Made by a program: the position numbers and the translations under genes
In this document: positions 53,686 to 62,172 of the stretch, piece after piece
How the letters are laid out: each line of letters begins with the position of its first letter
How positions within the stretch are numbered: the first letter of the stretch is position 1
DNA from: Candidatus Cloacimonadota bacterium
GTDB taxonomy: Bacteria; Cloacimonadota; Cloacimonadia; Cloacimonadales; Cloacimonadaceae
Length of the DNA: 64,000 nucleotides
NCBI GenBank assembly: GCA_020532085.1
Contig: JAJBAV010000011.1
Location: forward strand, 1-64,000
Direction: 5' to 3'
Notes under the pieces: generated by a model
The model's input: the letters and a program-made list of their open reading frames with translations, nothing else
What the model was told of the DNA's origin: nothing
The model's database searches: none

Positions 53686-55827
53686 TCAGTCGCTCACGCG
53701 GAGGGTGACGCCGCCGAGGAAGGAGATCCCCGGCTGGGGCACGTAGGCATAAACCGAGTAGCTGCGGTTGAGGGCGTTGCGAACGCTGAAATGGGGGGAG
53801 AGGGTCCAGCCCCTCAGTTGGAAATTTACCGCCGCGCCCAGATCCAGCAGAGCGTAACCCGGCAGCGGGGCGGAGAGGTTGTCCGGAGTTGTAAACTGTT
53901 CCCCCGTAAACCGGTAGGCACTCCAAAAACTGAATCTTGGCCAGCTCAGGTCCAGCTTCAGGGTGTAGCTCAGTTCCGGCGTGTACATCAGCCTGGGAGC
54001 GCTCTCCGCGGGTTGCGAGCTGAAGTCGAGGGCATCCGTGAGCAGCGCCGCGGCGGCCAGTTTCAGCCAGGCCAGCGGCTCCCAGCCAGCCTCGAGTTCC
54101 AGGTTGCGGATCCGTGCCCGGCCGATGTTCAGGGGTTTCCAGACGTTGCCGAACATCTGCACCTGGCGCCACTGGATGAGGCTGTCGATGGTGTTGTGAT
54201 GCCAGACGGCACGCAAATTGAAGGTGCCCAGGCGATTGTCCAGCCAGATCTGCCAGCCTTTGGACCTCTCGCTGGCCAGGTCCGGATTGCCGATGGCCTG
54301 GGAATCTCCGCGCCAGTAAAGGTCGTAAGGTGAAGGCAGGGCGAAGGAAGTGCCCAAAGTACCGCCCAGCGTGCTTTCCACGTAGCCGTAGCGGCGGATG
54401 CTGCCCTCCAGGCGCCAGCTGAGGTTGTCGTCCGCTCCGGCGTGATCGTAGCGCAAGGCTCCGGCCCCGCTGTAGATGAGGTCGCCCCGGTCCAGTTCCA
54501 GAGAGCTTTTCAGGCTGGCGTTGGCAAAACCCGCGCGGTGGTCAAGAGCATTGGCGGGCAGCAGCATATTCTGGTTCTGATAACGCTCGGAACCCAGTTC
54601 CGCGGCCAGTCCGGCGCTCAATTTCAGGCCTTGCGTGAGCTCCAATTCACCGCCCAGGCTGCCTCTGAGGCCGCTGTCCAGCAGCTTTTGCCGGTATTGG
54701 GAGAGGAAAACCGGCAGGGGGGCGCGGGTGTTGTCGTAAAGGGTGCCGTCGAGGTTCAGCCAGGCCAACAGGTCAGCGTTCAGGCCCCGCAGCGGGGAAC
54801 TGAGCGTAACCCGGTTGCGGTTGGCGTAACCCTCTAAAAAAGCATTGCGATAGACCTCCGAGAAATTCACCGTGCCGGGCAACTGGCGGTGAAAGGCCAC
54901 GTAATCGGTCTGGAGACTGAGGCGAGCCTGGCCCCAGGCGGTGGAAAGCGAGGCGGAAAGAGAGTTTTGGCGCTTGGCGTTGTTCTCGCGGATGGCCACG
55001 CTATCCGGCGCCCACCAGTCCGGCATCCGGTAGGGAAAATCGTTGTCCGTGTCCAGATGCGAGGCGTTCAGCCTAAGGTCCAGGTTTTTGAAGGCGGTGC
55101 CGAAGGCCAGCGCGGTCTGGGCATGGCCGAAGGAGCCAAGTTCCGTGCTCAGGGAAAAGTCCGAACGGCCTTGGTTCCGCCCCTGTCTGGTGCGGATGTT
55201 CAGGATCCCGCCGATGGCCGAGCCCCCGCCATAGACGGAGGCGTTGTTCTTGATCAGTTCGATGGAAGCGATGTTGGCGGCGTCGATCAGGGAAAGGTCG
55301 TAACTTTCACCACCGGGATTGAGGGCCACGCCGTCCAGGATGATCAGGCTGTGGCGGGCCAGATTGCCCAGAATGGACACGCCCTGGCTTTCCCCCGCCA
55401 GCCGAACGTCGCCGGAATGAGTTGAGGCGCTGGAACTTAACACCTCTCCCGCGGAGTAGTAGTGCCGGTCCGGATCCACAGGCAGGGCCACGCGGTCCGC
55501 CGGCGGCGCGAAGAAGTCCCAGGCGCTTTCGCTGACGGTTATCTTGGGCAACAGCACCGGTTCCGGAAGCAGCGTGACGCGCTTGCCCACCTCTGTAACG
55601 GGCAGGGTCCTGGCCTGAAAGCCCAAACGGCTGAAAGACAGGGAATCCGCCTGGGTGGAGATTTTGAAAGCGCCGTTTTCGGAGCCATAGATCTGGATCA
55701 GTCCATCTGATACGAGCACCGAGGAGATGGCCTGCCCGGAGGGATCGACCACCTTTCCCTCGATCACAAAAGCGTTCAGCCACCCCACCGCGACCAGCAG
55801 CAGGAAAGGCAGAAGGACCTTTTTCAC
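53686..55827 (-). CDS. TonB-dependent outer-membrane receptor
   Basis: A 713-residue receptor. Signal peptide MKKVLLPFLLLVAVGWLNA, then a carboxypeptidase-like N-domain (IEGKVVDPSGQAISSVLV, about 21-95), a plug (SSSASTHSGDVRLAGESQGVS and SIELIKNNASVYGGGSAIGG, about 135-215) and a beta-barrel with the closing RNALNRSYSVYAYVPQPG. It resembles BtuB/FecA-type receptors; the ligand (cobalamin, haem or siderophore) is not certain. It starts with GTG overlapping the ABC ATPase stop by four bases (GTGA), so the two are co-translated. No permease or binding-protein gene is adjacent. Confidence 0.9.
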   Translation of the reverse strand: MKKVLLPFLLLVAVGWLNAFVIEGKVVDPSGQAISSVLVSDGLIQIYGSENGAFKISTQADSLSFSRLGFQARTLPVTEVGKRVTLLPEPVLLPKITVSESAWDFFAPPADRVALPVDPDRHYYSAGEVLSSSASTHSGDVRLAGESQGVSILGNLARHSLIILDGVALNPGGESYDLSLIDAANIASIELIKNNASVYGGGSAIGGILNIRTRQGRNQGRSDFSLSTELGSFGHAQTALAFGTAFKNLDLRLNASHLDTDNDFPYRMPDWWAPDSVAIRENNAKRQNSLSASLSTAWGQARLSLQTDYVAFHRQLPGTVNFSEVYRNAFLEGYANRNRVTLSSPLRGLNADLLAWLNLDGTLYDNTRAPLPVFLSQYRQKLLDSGLRGSLGGELELTQGLKLSAGLAAELGSERYQNQNMLLPANALDHRAGFANASLKSSLELDRGDLIYSGAGALRYDHAGADDNLSWRLEGSIRRYGYVESTLGGTLGTSFALPSPYDLYWRGDSQAIGNPDLASERSKGWQIWLDNRLGTFNLRAVWHHNTIDSLIQWRQVQMFGNVWKPLNIGRARIRNLELEAGWEPLAWLKLAAAALLTDALDFSSQPAESAPRLMYTPELSYTLKLDLSWPRFSFWSAYRFTGEQFTTPDNLSAPLPGYALLDLGAAVNFQLRGWTLSPHFSVRNALNRSYSVYAYVPQPGISFLGGVTLRVSD

Positions 55828-56600
55828 GGAACGCCCGGATAGAGAAGATTGGGCTTGCCGCTGGCGGGATTGAGCATGGTCTGCAGCTCCAGGCCAAACA
55901 GCTCGCGCAGGGGCCCGGGACGCATCATTTCCTCCGGAGTTCCGCTGCCCAGCACCCGGCCCCCGGCCAGAAAGACCATCCGGTCGGCAAAATTGGCGCC
56001 CAAATTGAGGTTGTGGGAGATCAGCAGGATGCCCTTGCCGCTGGCGCGCACGATCCCGCGCAGCAGGGCCATGATCTCCACCTGATGGTTGATGTCCAGC
56101 TGGGAAAGGGTCTCATCCAGCAGGATGTAGGGTGTGTTCTGGGCCAGCGACCGGGCGATCAGCACCCGCTGTTTTTCACCGCCGCTGAGCTGGGAATAGA
56201 ACCTGCCGGCCAGACCTGCCAACTGCAGCTGCTCCAGCACCTCCCCCACGGCCTCCAGATCGGCCGGAAGCCAGCTTTGCATCAGGCCCAGATAGGGATA
56301 GCGGCCCATCAGCACGATGTCGCGCACAGGATAATCGAACTGGAAGACGCTTTCCTGGGGCACGAAGGCTATGAGGCGGGCCAGCCCGGAGCGTTTGTAA
56401 GCGTCCAAGGGCTTGCCCAGAAGGCGGATCTCGCCCTTCAGAGCCGGCAGAAACCCCAGCAGCGCGTAAACCAGAGTGGATTTCCCGGCGCCGTTGGGCC
56501 CCACCAAAACGGTGAATTCGTCCCCCGCCAGGCTCAGGTCCAGTTCCCTGAGCACCATCTGGGCGTCGTAGGCGCAGCTAAGTTTGGTTACTTCGATCAT
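55824..56600 (-). CDS. ABC transporter ATP-binding protein (FecE/BtuD-like)
   Basis: A 258-residue ATPase. Walker A is VGPNGAGKST, the signature LSGGEKQRVLIARSLAQ, and Walker B YILLDETLSQLD, with the switch His in ISHNLNLG. Family resemblance is to iron-siderophore/cobalamin importers. It is the first gene before a TonB receptor, which fits outer-membrane-dependent uptake of cobalamin or chelated iron. The frame opens at a TTG four codons earlier; ATG 56600 is preferred because GGATGAAG precedes it. Promoter at 56616-56644. Its permease must be encoded elsewhere. Confidence 0.9.
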   Translation of the reverse strand: MIEVTKLSCAYDAQMVLRELDLSLAGDEFTVLVGPNGAGKSTLVYALLGFLPALKGEIRLLGKPLDAYKRSGLARLIAFVPQESVFQFDYPVRDIVLMGRYPYLGLMQSWLPADLEAVGEVLEQLQLAGLAGRFYSQLSGGEKQRVLIARSLAQNTPYILLDETLSQLDINHQVEIMALLRGIVRASGKGILLISHNLNLGANFADRMVFLAGGRVLGSGTPEEMMRPGPLRELFGLELQTMLNPASGKPNLLYPGVP

Positions 56601-56615
56601 GTCTTCATCCAAGGC

Positions 56616-56644
56616 GAATTTCTGGCGGTGGCCAAATCTGTCAA
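56616..56644 (-). promoter_or_regulatory. Promoter of the ABC-receptor unit
   Basis: Leftward TTGACA (56644-56639), 17 nt, AAATTC (56621-56616), immediately before the ATPase start. It is divergent from the iscR promoter, 27 bases away. Confidence 0.55.
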
Positions 56645-56670
56645 TGGCGGCGTGAAGAAGCGAAATTTTG

Positions 56671-56699
56671 TTGCCTGGAATAGCCTAGCAAATTACTAT
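56671..56699 (+). promoter_or_regulatory. Promoter of the isc operon with a possible IscR site
   Basis: TTGCCT (56671-56676), 17 nt, TACTAT (56694-56699). The text between and over the -10 has dyad ends ATAG...CTAT, which could be an Rrf2-family operator for autoregulation. The operator is inference. Confidence 0.65.
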
Positions 56700-56730
56700 A
56701 TATTCAGAAGAACAATCCCAAGGAGAAACG

Positions 56731-57138
56731 ATGGCCATTGGCACAAAGACAGAATACGCGCTGCGGGCCCTGCTGGAGATACCCGCAAAGTCCAGCGTGT
56801 CCGCGAATCAGATCTGCGAGCGCCAGCAGCTGCCCAAAAAGTATGTGGAGCATCTGCTGAGCGCGCTCAAGAAGGCCGGGCTGATCGCCAGCAGTTCCGG
56901 TTCCCGCGGAGGCTACACTTTGGCCCGTCCGGCAGGCCAGATCAACCTTTACAACATCATGGAAGCCGTGAACGACCACAATCTGGAGCTGGACTGCGGC
57001 ATGGGCAAACAGTTTTGTCTGGGCGATGATTGCCCGTTGCGGCCCCTGTTTGGCGATCTGGCGGCCCGGCAGCGTGAGCTTTTGCAAAAATACAGCCTGG
57101 CCCGCATCGCCAAGTTATTCACACAGGAGAAAAAATGA
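56731..57138 (+). CDS. iscR: Rrf2-family regulator IscR
   Basis: A 135-residue winged-helix regulator. The DNA-binding part is TKTEYALRALLEIPAKSS followed by ICERQQLPKKYVEHLLSALKKAG. The C-terminal Cys motif LDCGMGKQFCLGDDCPLRPLF has the three cysteines that bind an Fe-S cluster in IscR-type members. Its gene overlaps iscS by four bases (ATGA), and the ATG has AAGGAG. It should sense cluster status and control this operon. The Cys spacing differs slightly from E. coli IscR. Confidence 0.92.
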   Translation: MAIGTKTEYALRALLEIPAKSSVSANQICERQQLPKKYVEHLLSALKKAGLIASSSGSRGGYTLARPAGQINLYNIMEAVNDHNLELDCGMGKQFCLGDDCPLRPLFGDLAARQRELLQKYSLARIAKLFTQEKK

Positions 57139-58328
57139 CCCCCGGCAAGATCTACATGGATAATTGCGTGACCACCCCGCTGGCCCCGGAAGCGCTGGAA
57201 GCCATGCGTCCCTACTTCAGCGAGGAGTTCTGGTTTCCCGGCGCTTTCATCAGCACCGGCGAAGCCACCAGCGCCACTTTGGCCGGCTGGCACGACGCGA
57301 TCGCCAAAACCCTCAACGCCACCGGCCCGGAGATCCATTTCACCTCCGGCGGCACCCTGGCGAACAACCTAGCCATCAAAGGCCTGGCCTGGGCCCACAG
57401 CTCCGCCGGCAAACACGCCATCGTATCCGTGGTGGATTATCCGGACCTGCTCACCAACGCCGCCTGGCTGGAAAAACAGGGCTTTGAAGTGAGCTATCTG
57501 GAGCCGGACGCCGCGGGCCTGGTGAGCGCGGACAAGCTGAAAGCAGCCATCCGTCCGGACACCATCCTCTTTCTGACCACCATCGTGAACCACGTGGTGG
57601 GAACCATCCAACCCATCGAGGCCTACGCCAGGGTGCTGGCGGAAGCCGGTCACCGCATCTTCTGGCACGCCGATGCCGGACAGGCCTACGGCAAGCTGCC
57701 TCTGGACGTTCAGGCCCTGGGCGTGGACACCCTCAGCGTTTCGGCCCACAAGATCCATGGGCCGCAGGGCATCGGCGCCCTCTACGTGAAACAAGGCGTC
57801 AAGCTGGCCCAGTTGATCCACGGCATCAACCGCCTCGACCCTCTGCAGACGGGGGGCCTGAGCCTGGCCCTGATCGCCGGATTCGTGAAAGCCGCCGAGC
57901 TCACTTTTGCCGATCTGGCCGCCACCACCTCCCAACTGCGGGAGCTTTCGGATCATCTGCTGCAGCGCCTCGAAGCCACCATCCCGGAGATCGAGCTCAA
58001 CGGCCCCCGCGGGGAAGGGCGCGCCTGCCACAACATCAACGTCTCCATCGCCTACATCGAAGGCGAGGCCATCACCATGATGCTCGATCTGCAGGGCATC
58101 ACCGTCGCCACCGGTTCCGCCTGCGCCTCCCAGGGCCTGAAAGCCAACTACGTGCTGATGGCCATGGGCAAAAACCACGTCCAATCCCATGGCTCAATGA
58201 AATTTACGCTGTCCCGCTACAACAGCAGGGAAGACATCGATCTCGCGGTGTCCCGCCTGGCCGAGATCACGGCTTCGCTGCGCGAGCGCAGCCCCCTTTA
58301 TCAGTCAACTCATCCCCAGGAGAAATAA
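57135..58328 (+). CDS. iscS: Cysteine desulfurase
   Basis: A 397-residue pyridoxal-phosphate enzyme that takes sulfur from cysteine for cluster assembly. The N-terminus KIYMDNCVTTPLAPEALEAM replaces the frequent YLDNAATT. PLP is bound through Lys in SVSAHKIHGPQGIGALYV, with HADAGQAYGKLPLDV upstream. The catalytic Cys is in ATGSACASQGLKANYVLMAM. Length and order fit NifS/IscS (class I). Located between iscR and iscU in one operon. Confidence 0.94.
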   Translation: MTPGKIYMDNCVTTPLAPEALEAMRPYFSEEFWFPGAFISTGEATSATLAGWHDAIAKTLNATGPEIHFTSGGTLANNLAIKGLAWAHSSAGKHAIVSVVDYPDLLTNAAWLEKQGFEVSYLEPDAAGLVSADKLKAAIRPDTILFLTTIVNHVVGTIQPIEAYARVLAEAGHRIFWHADAGQAYGKLPLDVQALGVDTLSVSAHKIHGPQGIGALYVKQGVKLAQLIHGINRLDPLQTGGLSLALIAGFVKAAELTFADLAATTSQLRELSDHLLQRLEATIPEIELNGPRGEGRACHNINVSIAYIEGEAITMMLDLQGITVATGSACASQGLKANYVLMAMGKNHVQSHGSMKFTLSRYNSREDIDLAVSRLAEITASLRERSPLYQSTHPQEK

Positions 58329-58952
58329 ATGCAATACTCACAAAAGGTTCTGGACCACTTCATGCACCCCAAGAACGTGGGCAAAATGGAAGCTCCGGAC
58401 GCCCAGGCCACCGAGGGCAGCCCCGCCTGCGGCGACCAGGTGACCGTTTACCTCAAGGTGGACGAAGCCAGCAAAAAGATCGAAGATATCAGCTTCCTTT
58501 CCTACGGCTGCGCCTCCAACATCGCCACCGCCTCCATCATCACGGAGCTCGCGAAGGGCAAGACCCTCGACGAAGCGAAACAACTCACCTGGCGCGACGC
58601 CATGGAAGCGCTGGACGGCCTGCCGCCGGTGAAAGTCCACTGCTCCGTATTGGCCGCCGACACTTTGCAGACCGCCATCTCCAATTACGAGATCGCCCAC
58701 GGTCTCAAGGAAGTGCCCAACTTCGGCAAGGAGACCATCATCGAAGAGCTCAAAAAGATCATCTATCCCCAGGTGGGCGAAGACATTGTATCCCTCAAGA
58801 TGGTGAAATACGTGGGCTTCGACAAGGGCGAGGTGCTGATCGACATGAATATGATGAACTTCGACCAGTGGCGCGACAACGTGGCCGAAGAGATCCGTGA
58901 GCATCTGGGCAAATATCCGGAAGTGAAAAACATCCAGATCAACTTTCCCTGA
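58329..58952 (+). CDS. iscU: IscU scaffold fused to a MIP18-like domain
   Basis: A 207-residue scaffold. Residues 1-128 are IscU/NifU-N: the three cluster cysteines are in GSPACGDQVTVYL, SYGCASNIATASI and VKVHCSVLAADTL. Residues about 135-207 (IIEELKKIIYPQVGEDIVSL through NIQINFP) resemble the MIP18/DUF59 domain rather than the NifU C-terminal CxxC domain, as no further cysteine is present. Most IscU proteins are about 130 residues and lack this. ATG immediately follows the iscS stop, with AGGAG upstream. Confidence 0.88.
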   Translation: MQYSQKVLDHFMHPKNVGKMEAPDAQATEGSPACGDQVTVYLKVDEASKKIEDISFLSYGCASNIATASIITELAKGKTLDEAKQLTWRDAMEALDGLPPVKVHCSVLAADTLQTAISNYEIAHGLKEVPNFGKETIIEELKKIIYPQVGEDIVSLKMVKYVGFDKGEVLIDMNMMNFDQWRDNVAEEIREHLGKYPEVKNIQINFP

Positions 58953-58974
58953 TTGTTTCTCCTTGAAACAACAC

Positions 58975-59012
58975 GGCGGGATCCCCATCCCTGACCAGGA
59001 GGGGATTCCGCC
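58975..59012. terminator. Bidirectional terminator hairpin
   Basis: A 12-bp stem GGCGGGATCCCC with GGGGATTCCGCC (one G-U pair) and a 14-base loop lies between convergent iscU and the secreted-protein gene. No long T-run; termination strength is uncertain. Confidence 0.65.
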
Positions 59013-59033
59013 ATTCACTATCTTGACTTGGGC

Positions 59034-61949
59034 TTACCAGCGCAAAACCTTGCCGGTTTGCACTTTCGGGCCGCTTTGCAGGCGGATGAAATAGAGACCC
59101 GGACTCACCTGGCGGCCCTGGCTGTCTTCTCCGGCCCAGACAAGTTCCCCACTTTCGAAACGCTGGGGCTCGAAGCGTTTCACCAACTGACCTTTCAGAT
59201 TGTAAACACTGATCAGCACCGGTGAGGCGTCTTTCTGGTCCCAGCAGATATTGGTGAATTCGCGGAAGGGGTTGGGATAACAGGGCTTCAGTCCAACTGC
59301 GGCCGGGATCTCCTGCTCCGATGGGATGGCGGTGTCGCTCCAACTGATCATTTGCGCCCGCACCCCGTTCAGCATCTGGCCGTGGTCGCCGTAGCCGCTG
59401 CGGCCGTCCCTCCAGCTTACAAACATGGTTTCCAGCCCGGGATTTGAGAGCACGGGCAAATCCTGGTCCCCGGGCGCGCTGCAAAGCAGGCGGGGTATGT
59501 AATCCAAGGTTTCGCCCCAGGAGCTGGCGCGGCTGAAATAGAGTTCCAGATCACTCGTTGTGCCTGGATGGATCGCGCTCCATACGGCCATGAAATGCCC
59601 GGAGGCAAAGCGGCCGAGGGCCATTTTCCCCACCTGCGCGGGCGGGGTCTGGTCCAGCCGGTTTCCGGGCGAGTCGTAGATCAGCTCTCCCGCGGGATTT
59701 ACAGCCTGCACATAAACCCCGTCATTGTGTTTGAAGCCGATCACCACCCCGTGTTGATCCGCCATCCCGGCCAGATAGGTGCCGCTGTCGCCCAAAAGCT
59801 CGACCCCGTCCATTCCCCAGGGCAGTTGGATGTCCGGAGTCACCTTCTGGGCATAGGCCGGTTTCACGGTTCCGCCGTCGATCAGCAGGATCAGATCGCT
59901 GCCGCTCAGAGTGGCCTGGCTGGGATATAGAGGGGTGAACCCTTCTCTGTAGAAGAGCATGTTTCCGTCCGCATACCAGCCCGTTTCAGCGTTGCCGAAA
60001 GCGTCCAAGCGTTTTCCGCGCACCTGGTAATTGGATGAGCCCGGCCAGCGCTCGCTCCAGGTGAAGTGACGCGCAACCGGAGGTCCCACAGCCGTTTGCT
60101 GACTGTAAACCTCGTTTTTCACGATCACCCCGTCCGCGCCCCACATCGCCTGTCCGTTTGAGATGCGTTGGCCCATCACCCGCTTGCGGTTGCTATCGAG
60201 GTCGATCTCCCAGCTGATGTAAACATCCCCCTCATAGGAGGCAAGCCTGGCCGAAACAGGTAACTGGGGGCTGATCAGTAATCCGGGGCCGGGCCACTGG
60301 GTGTTTCCGCTGAGGTCCAAGATCTGCAGATGTAGCCCATCGCTGTAATAGAGCGCGGCAAAGTGCTGATAAGTATGGTTCACGGCATCCAATAGAACGC
60401 TCGAGTCCCCGCTCCCAAGCCGGATCCCGTCTCCAGGCAGCAGCAGTTCCCCGTTTAGTGACAACTTCTGCAGATAGAGCCGGGTGGCGCATGCCTGGCG
60501 GCTGTCGGCATAAAAGAGAAAGTTGCTGTCGTCCACATCCAGGCTGCGAACAGGCCAGGCCTCCCCGCAGAGCGCGCTGGCCAGGATCTCCTGCTCCGGG
60601 GTCAGCTGAGGCGTTCCCGCGGACGAGAACACCCTGCGCCGCAGATATTTGGCATCCAGTCCCGGCTCTGCCGAGAGGCTTAGCAGGCTGGCGTTCCAGG
60701 CAAAGCAGCGCGGACGCGAAACTTCATCCAAAGCTTCGCTCAGCGTCAGCCCCTCCTGCGGCCAGACCAAATCCCCAGTATAGTTCTCTATCAGCTGCGC
60801 TTTCAGTTTCCGTGTTCCGTCCACAAGCGATTCTTCCACCCAAGTGAAAGAGTAATTGCCCTGGTTGTCCTGAAAATCGATGGCCTCGATCAGCACATCG
60901 CTGCTGCTGCGGATCAGTTGTTCGGCCACCATGTATTCGGCGGAGTAAAACTGATACCATGTTAGCGTGGAAACACCATCGACGACGGTACTGCAGAGGA
61001 TCTGGGGTAAGCTCAGCCCGGAGCTCTTGATTATCGTTTTCAGAGGCACCGGGGAAGGATTGACCACCAATTCCAGCGGTTCCTCGATGTTCCAATTTCC
61101 ACCCCAGGTGAGCAGTTTGAGCTTGATCCTGGTATCCATCAGCGCGGTCAGCGCCATATCCCAGATCCGTTCGTCACTGGTAAGGCAGAACTGGTGGTCT
61201 CCGTACTCCCCGGGATATTTGGGATAGGACTGCTCCCAGGAGCCTGTGCCGTAGCTGTAGAAGCGTTTGAACCGGTTCAAGACGCCGGTGGGGGTGGTTT
61301 CCTGCCAGGCCACCACGATTTCGCTGTCGTAACATTTCGCGATCAAGCCCTGCAGCTTGAGGGTCCCGTTCGCTTGCAAAGTGGGGCGGTTGGATATCCA
61401 CAAATCATTTCCGTTGGCATCGAAGCGATAGCCCAGGGCCATTGGCTGGTCTGTGTCGGGTTGAGCGAAGAGCAGGGCCCCGCCCTCGGCGTTCCCGGAC
61501 AGATAGTATTTGGCCCTGTCGCGCTGGCAATCGGAATTGACTGCCACGCCCTGCGCGCTCCAGAGCATGATCCCATAATCGTTGATTTTCTGTAGCTGCA
61601 GCTGGCTGTTTCCCGCGTCCAGGTCCTCCAGCCAAGCCAGGATGAACTCTCCGTCTCCGGTCTCGACTATTTGAAGCGCGCGCTTGACGGCCTCGCCGGC
61701 CTTCACCACCAACGGCTCGTCCCAAAGCGAAACTCCCTCCCCGCTCAGCTTGCTGGCCAGGAGCAGGTTTTCGCCCCCCCGGGTCTGCGTCCACACAGTG
61801 GTCACGCTGCCATCCGCGCTTTGCGCGGCGGAACCTCCGAACCTCAAATCCTGACCTTCCCGCACGATCGTTTCGCTGGACCAGATCGGATTCGCCAGCG
61901 CCAGAGAGCATCCCAGCGCCAGCGCCAGGATAATTGACACTTTTTTCAT
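59034..61949 (-). CDS. Large secreted protein with C-terminal type IX-like sorting domain
   Basis: A 971-residue exported protein. Signal peptide MKKVSIILALALGCSLALA. The body (25-870) is a series of beta-strand repeats with recurring W-Q-and-W-E phrases such as VVAWQETTPTG and FILAWLEDL, suggesting a beta-propeller-like surface protein. No enzyme motif was seen. The last 85 residues carry CYPNPFREFTNICW, VYNLKGQLVKRFEPQ, GELVWAGEDSQGRQV and GLYFIRLQSG, a classic T9SS type A/FlgD-like tail. ATG with AGGAG. It diverges from the sigma factor gene across a 223-bp gap. Confidence 0.85.
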   Translation of the reverse strand: MKKVSIILALALGCSLALANPIWSSETIVREGQDLRFGGSAAQSADGSVTTVWTQTRGGENLLLASKLSGEGVSLWDEPLVVKAGEAVKRALQIVETGDGEFILAWLEDLDAGNSQLQLQKINDYGIMLWSAQGVAVNSDCQRDRAKYYLSGNAEGGALLFAQPDTDQPMALGYRFDANGNDLWISNRPTLQANGTLKLQGLIAKCYDSEIVVAWQETTPTGVLNRFKRFYSYGTGSWEQSYPKYPGEYGDHQFCLTSDERIWDMALTALMDTRIKLKLLTWGGNWNIEEPLELVVNPSPVPLKTIIKSSGLSLPQILCSTVVDGVSTLTWYQFYSAEYMVAEQLIRSSSDVLIEAIDFQDNQGNYSFTWVEESLVDGTRKLKAQLIENYTGDLVWPQEGLTLSEALDEVSRPRCFAWNASLLSLSAEPGLDAKYLRRRVFSSAGTPQLTPEQEILASALCGEAWPVRSLDVDDSNFLFYADSRQACATRLYLQKLSLNGELLLPGDGIRLGSGDSSVLLDAVNHTYQHFAALYYSDGLHLQILDLSGNTQWPGPGLLISPQLPVSARLASYEGDVYISWEIDLDSNRKRVMGQRISNGQAMWGADGVIVKNEVYSQQTAVGPPVARHFTWSERWPGSSNYQVRGKRLDAFGNAETGWYADGNMLFYREGFTPLYPSQATLSGSDLILLIDGGTVKPAYAQKVTPDIQLPWGMDGVELLGDSGTYLAGMADQHGVVIGFKHNDGVYVQAVNPAGELIYDSPGNRLDQTPPAQVGKMALGRFASGHFMAVWSAIHPGTTSDLELYFSRASSWGETLDYIPRLLCSAPGDQDLPVLSNPGLETMFVSWRDGRSGYGDHGQMLNGVRAQMISWSDTAIPSEQEIPAAVGLKPCYPNPFREFTNICWDQKDASPVLISVYNLKGQLVKRFEPQRFESGELVWAGEDSQGRQVSPGLYFIRLQSGPKVQTGKVLRW

Positions 61950-62135
61950 GTTAAAACTCCTGTTTTGGATTGTGAAAAGAACAAAAAGCGGAGGCCAATA
62001 CAGCCCTGAAGATAATAAGCAAACATTGAGCCGGGGGTTCTCATATACTTAGTGTACGAATAAATCAAAGGTACATCCTGTTTTCTCCTATCGTGATGTG
62101 GGGCAGGATGATACAAGCCATCCAAAACATTTCCC

Positions 62136-62163
62136 TTGACTCCGCCCAGCACGTCCATAAGCT
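62136..62163 (+). promoter_or_regulatory. Possible promoter of the sigma-like gene
   Basis: TTGACT (62136-62141), 16 nt, TAAGCT (62158-62163), only ten bases before the ATG. The short leader would leave little room for a ribosome site, and none is obvious. Confidence 0.4.
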
Positions 62164-62172
62164 GCATCCAGC

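Noticed and set aside
56601-56730. Cobalamin riboswitch for the TonB receptor unit
   Set aside because: The gap is too short and holds promoter elements; no B12-box-like text was seen.
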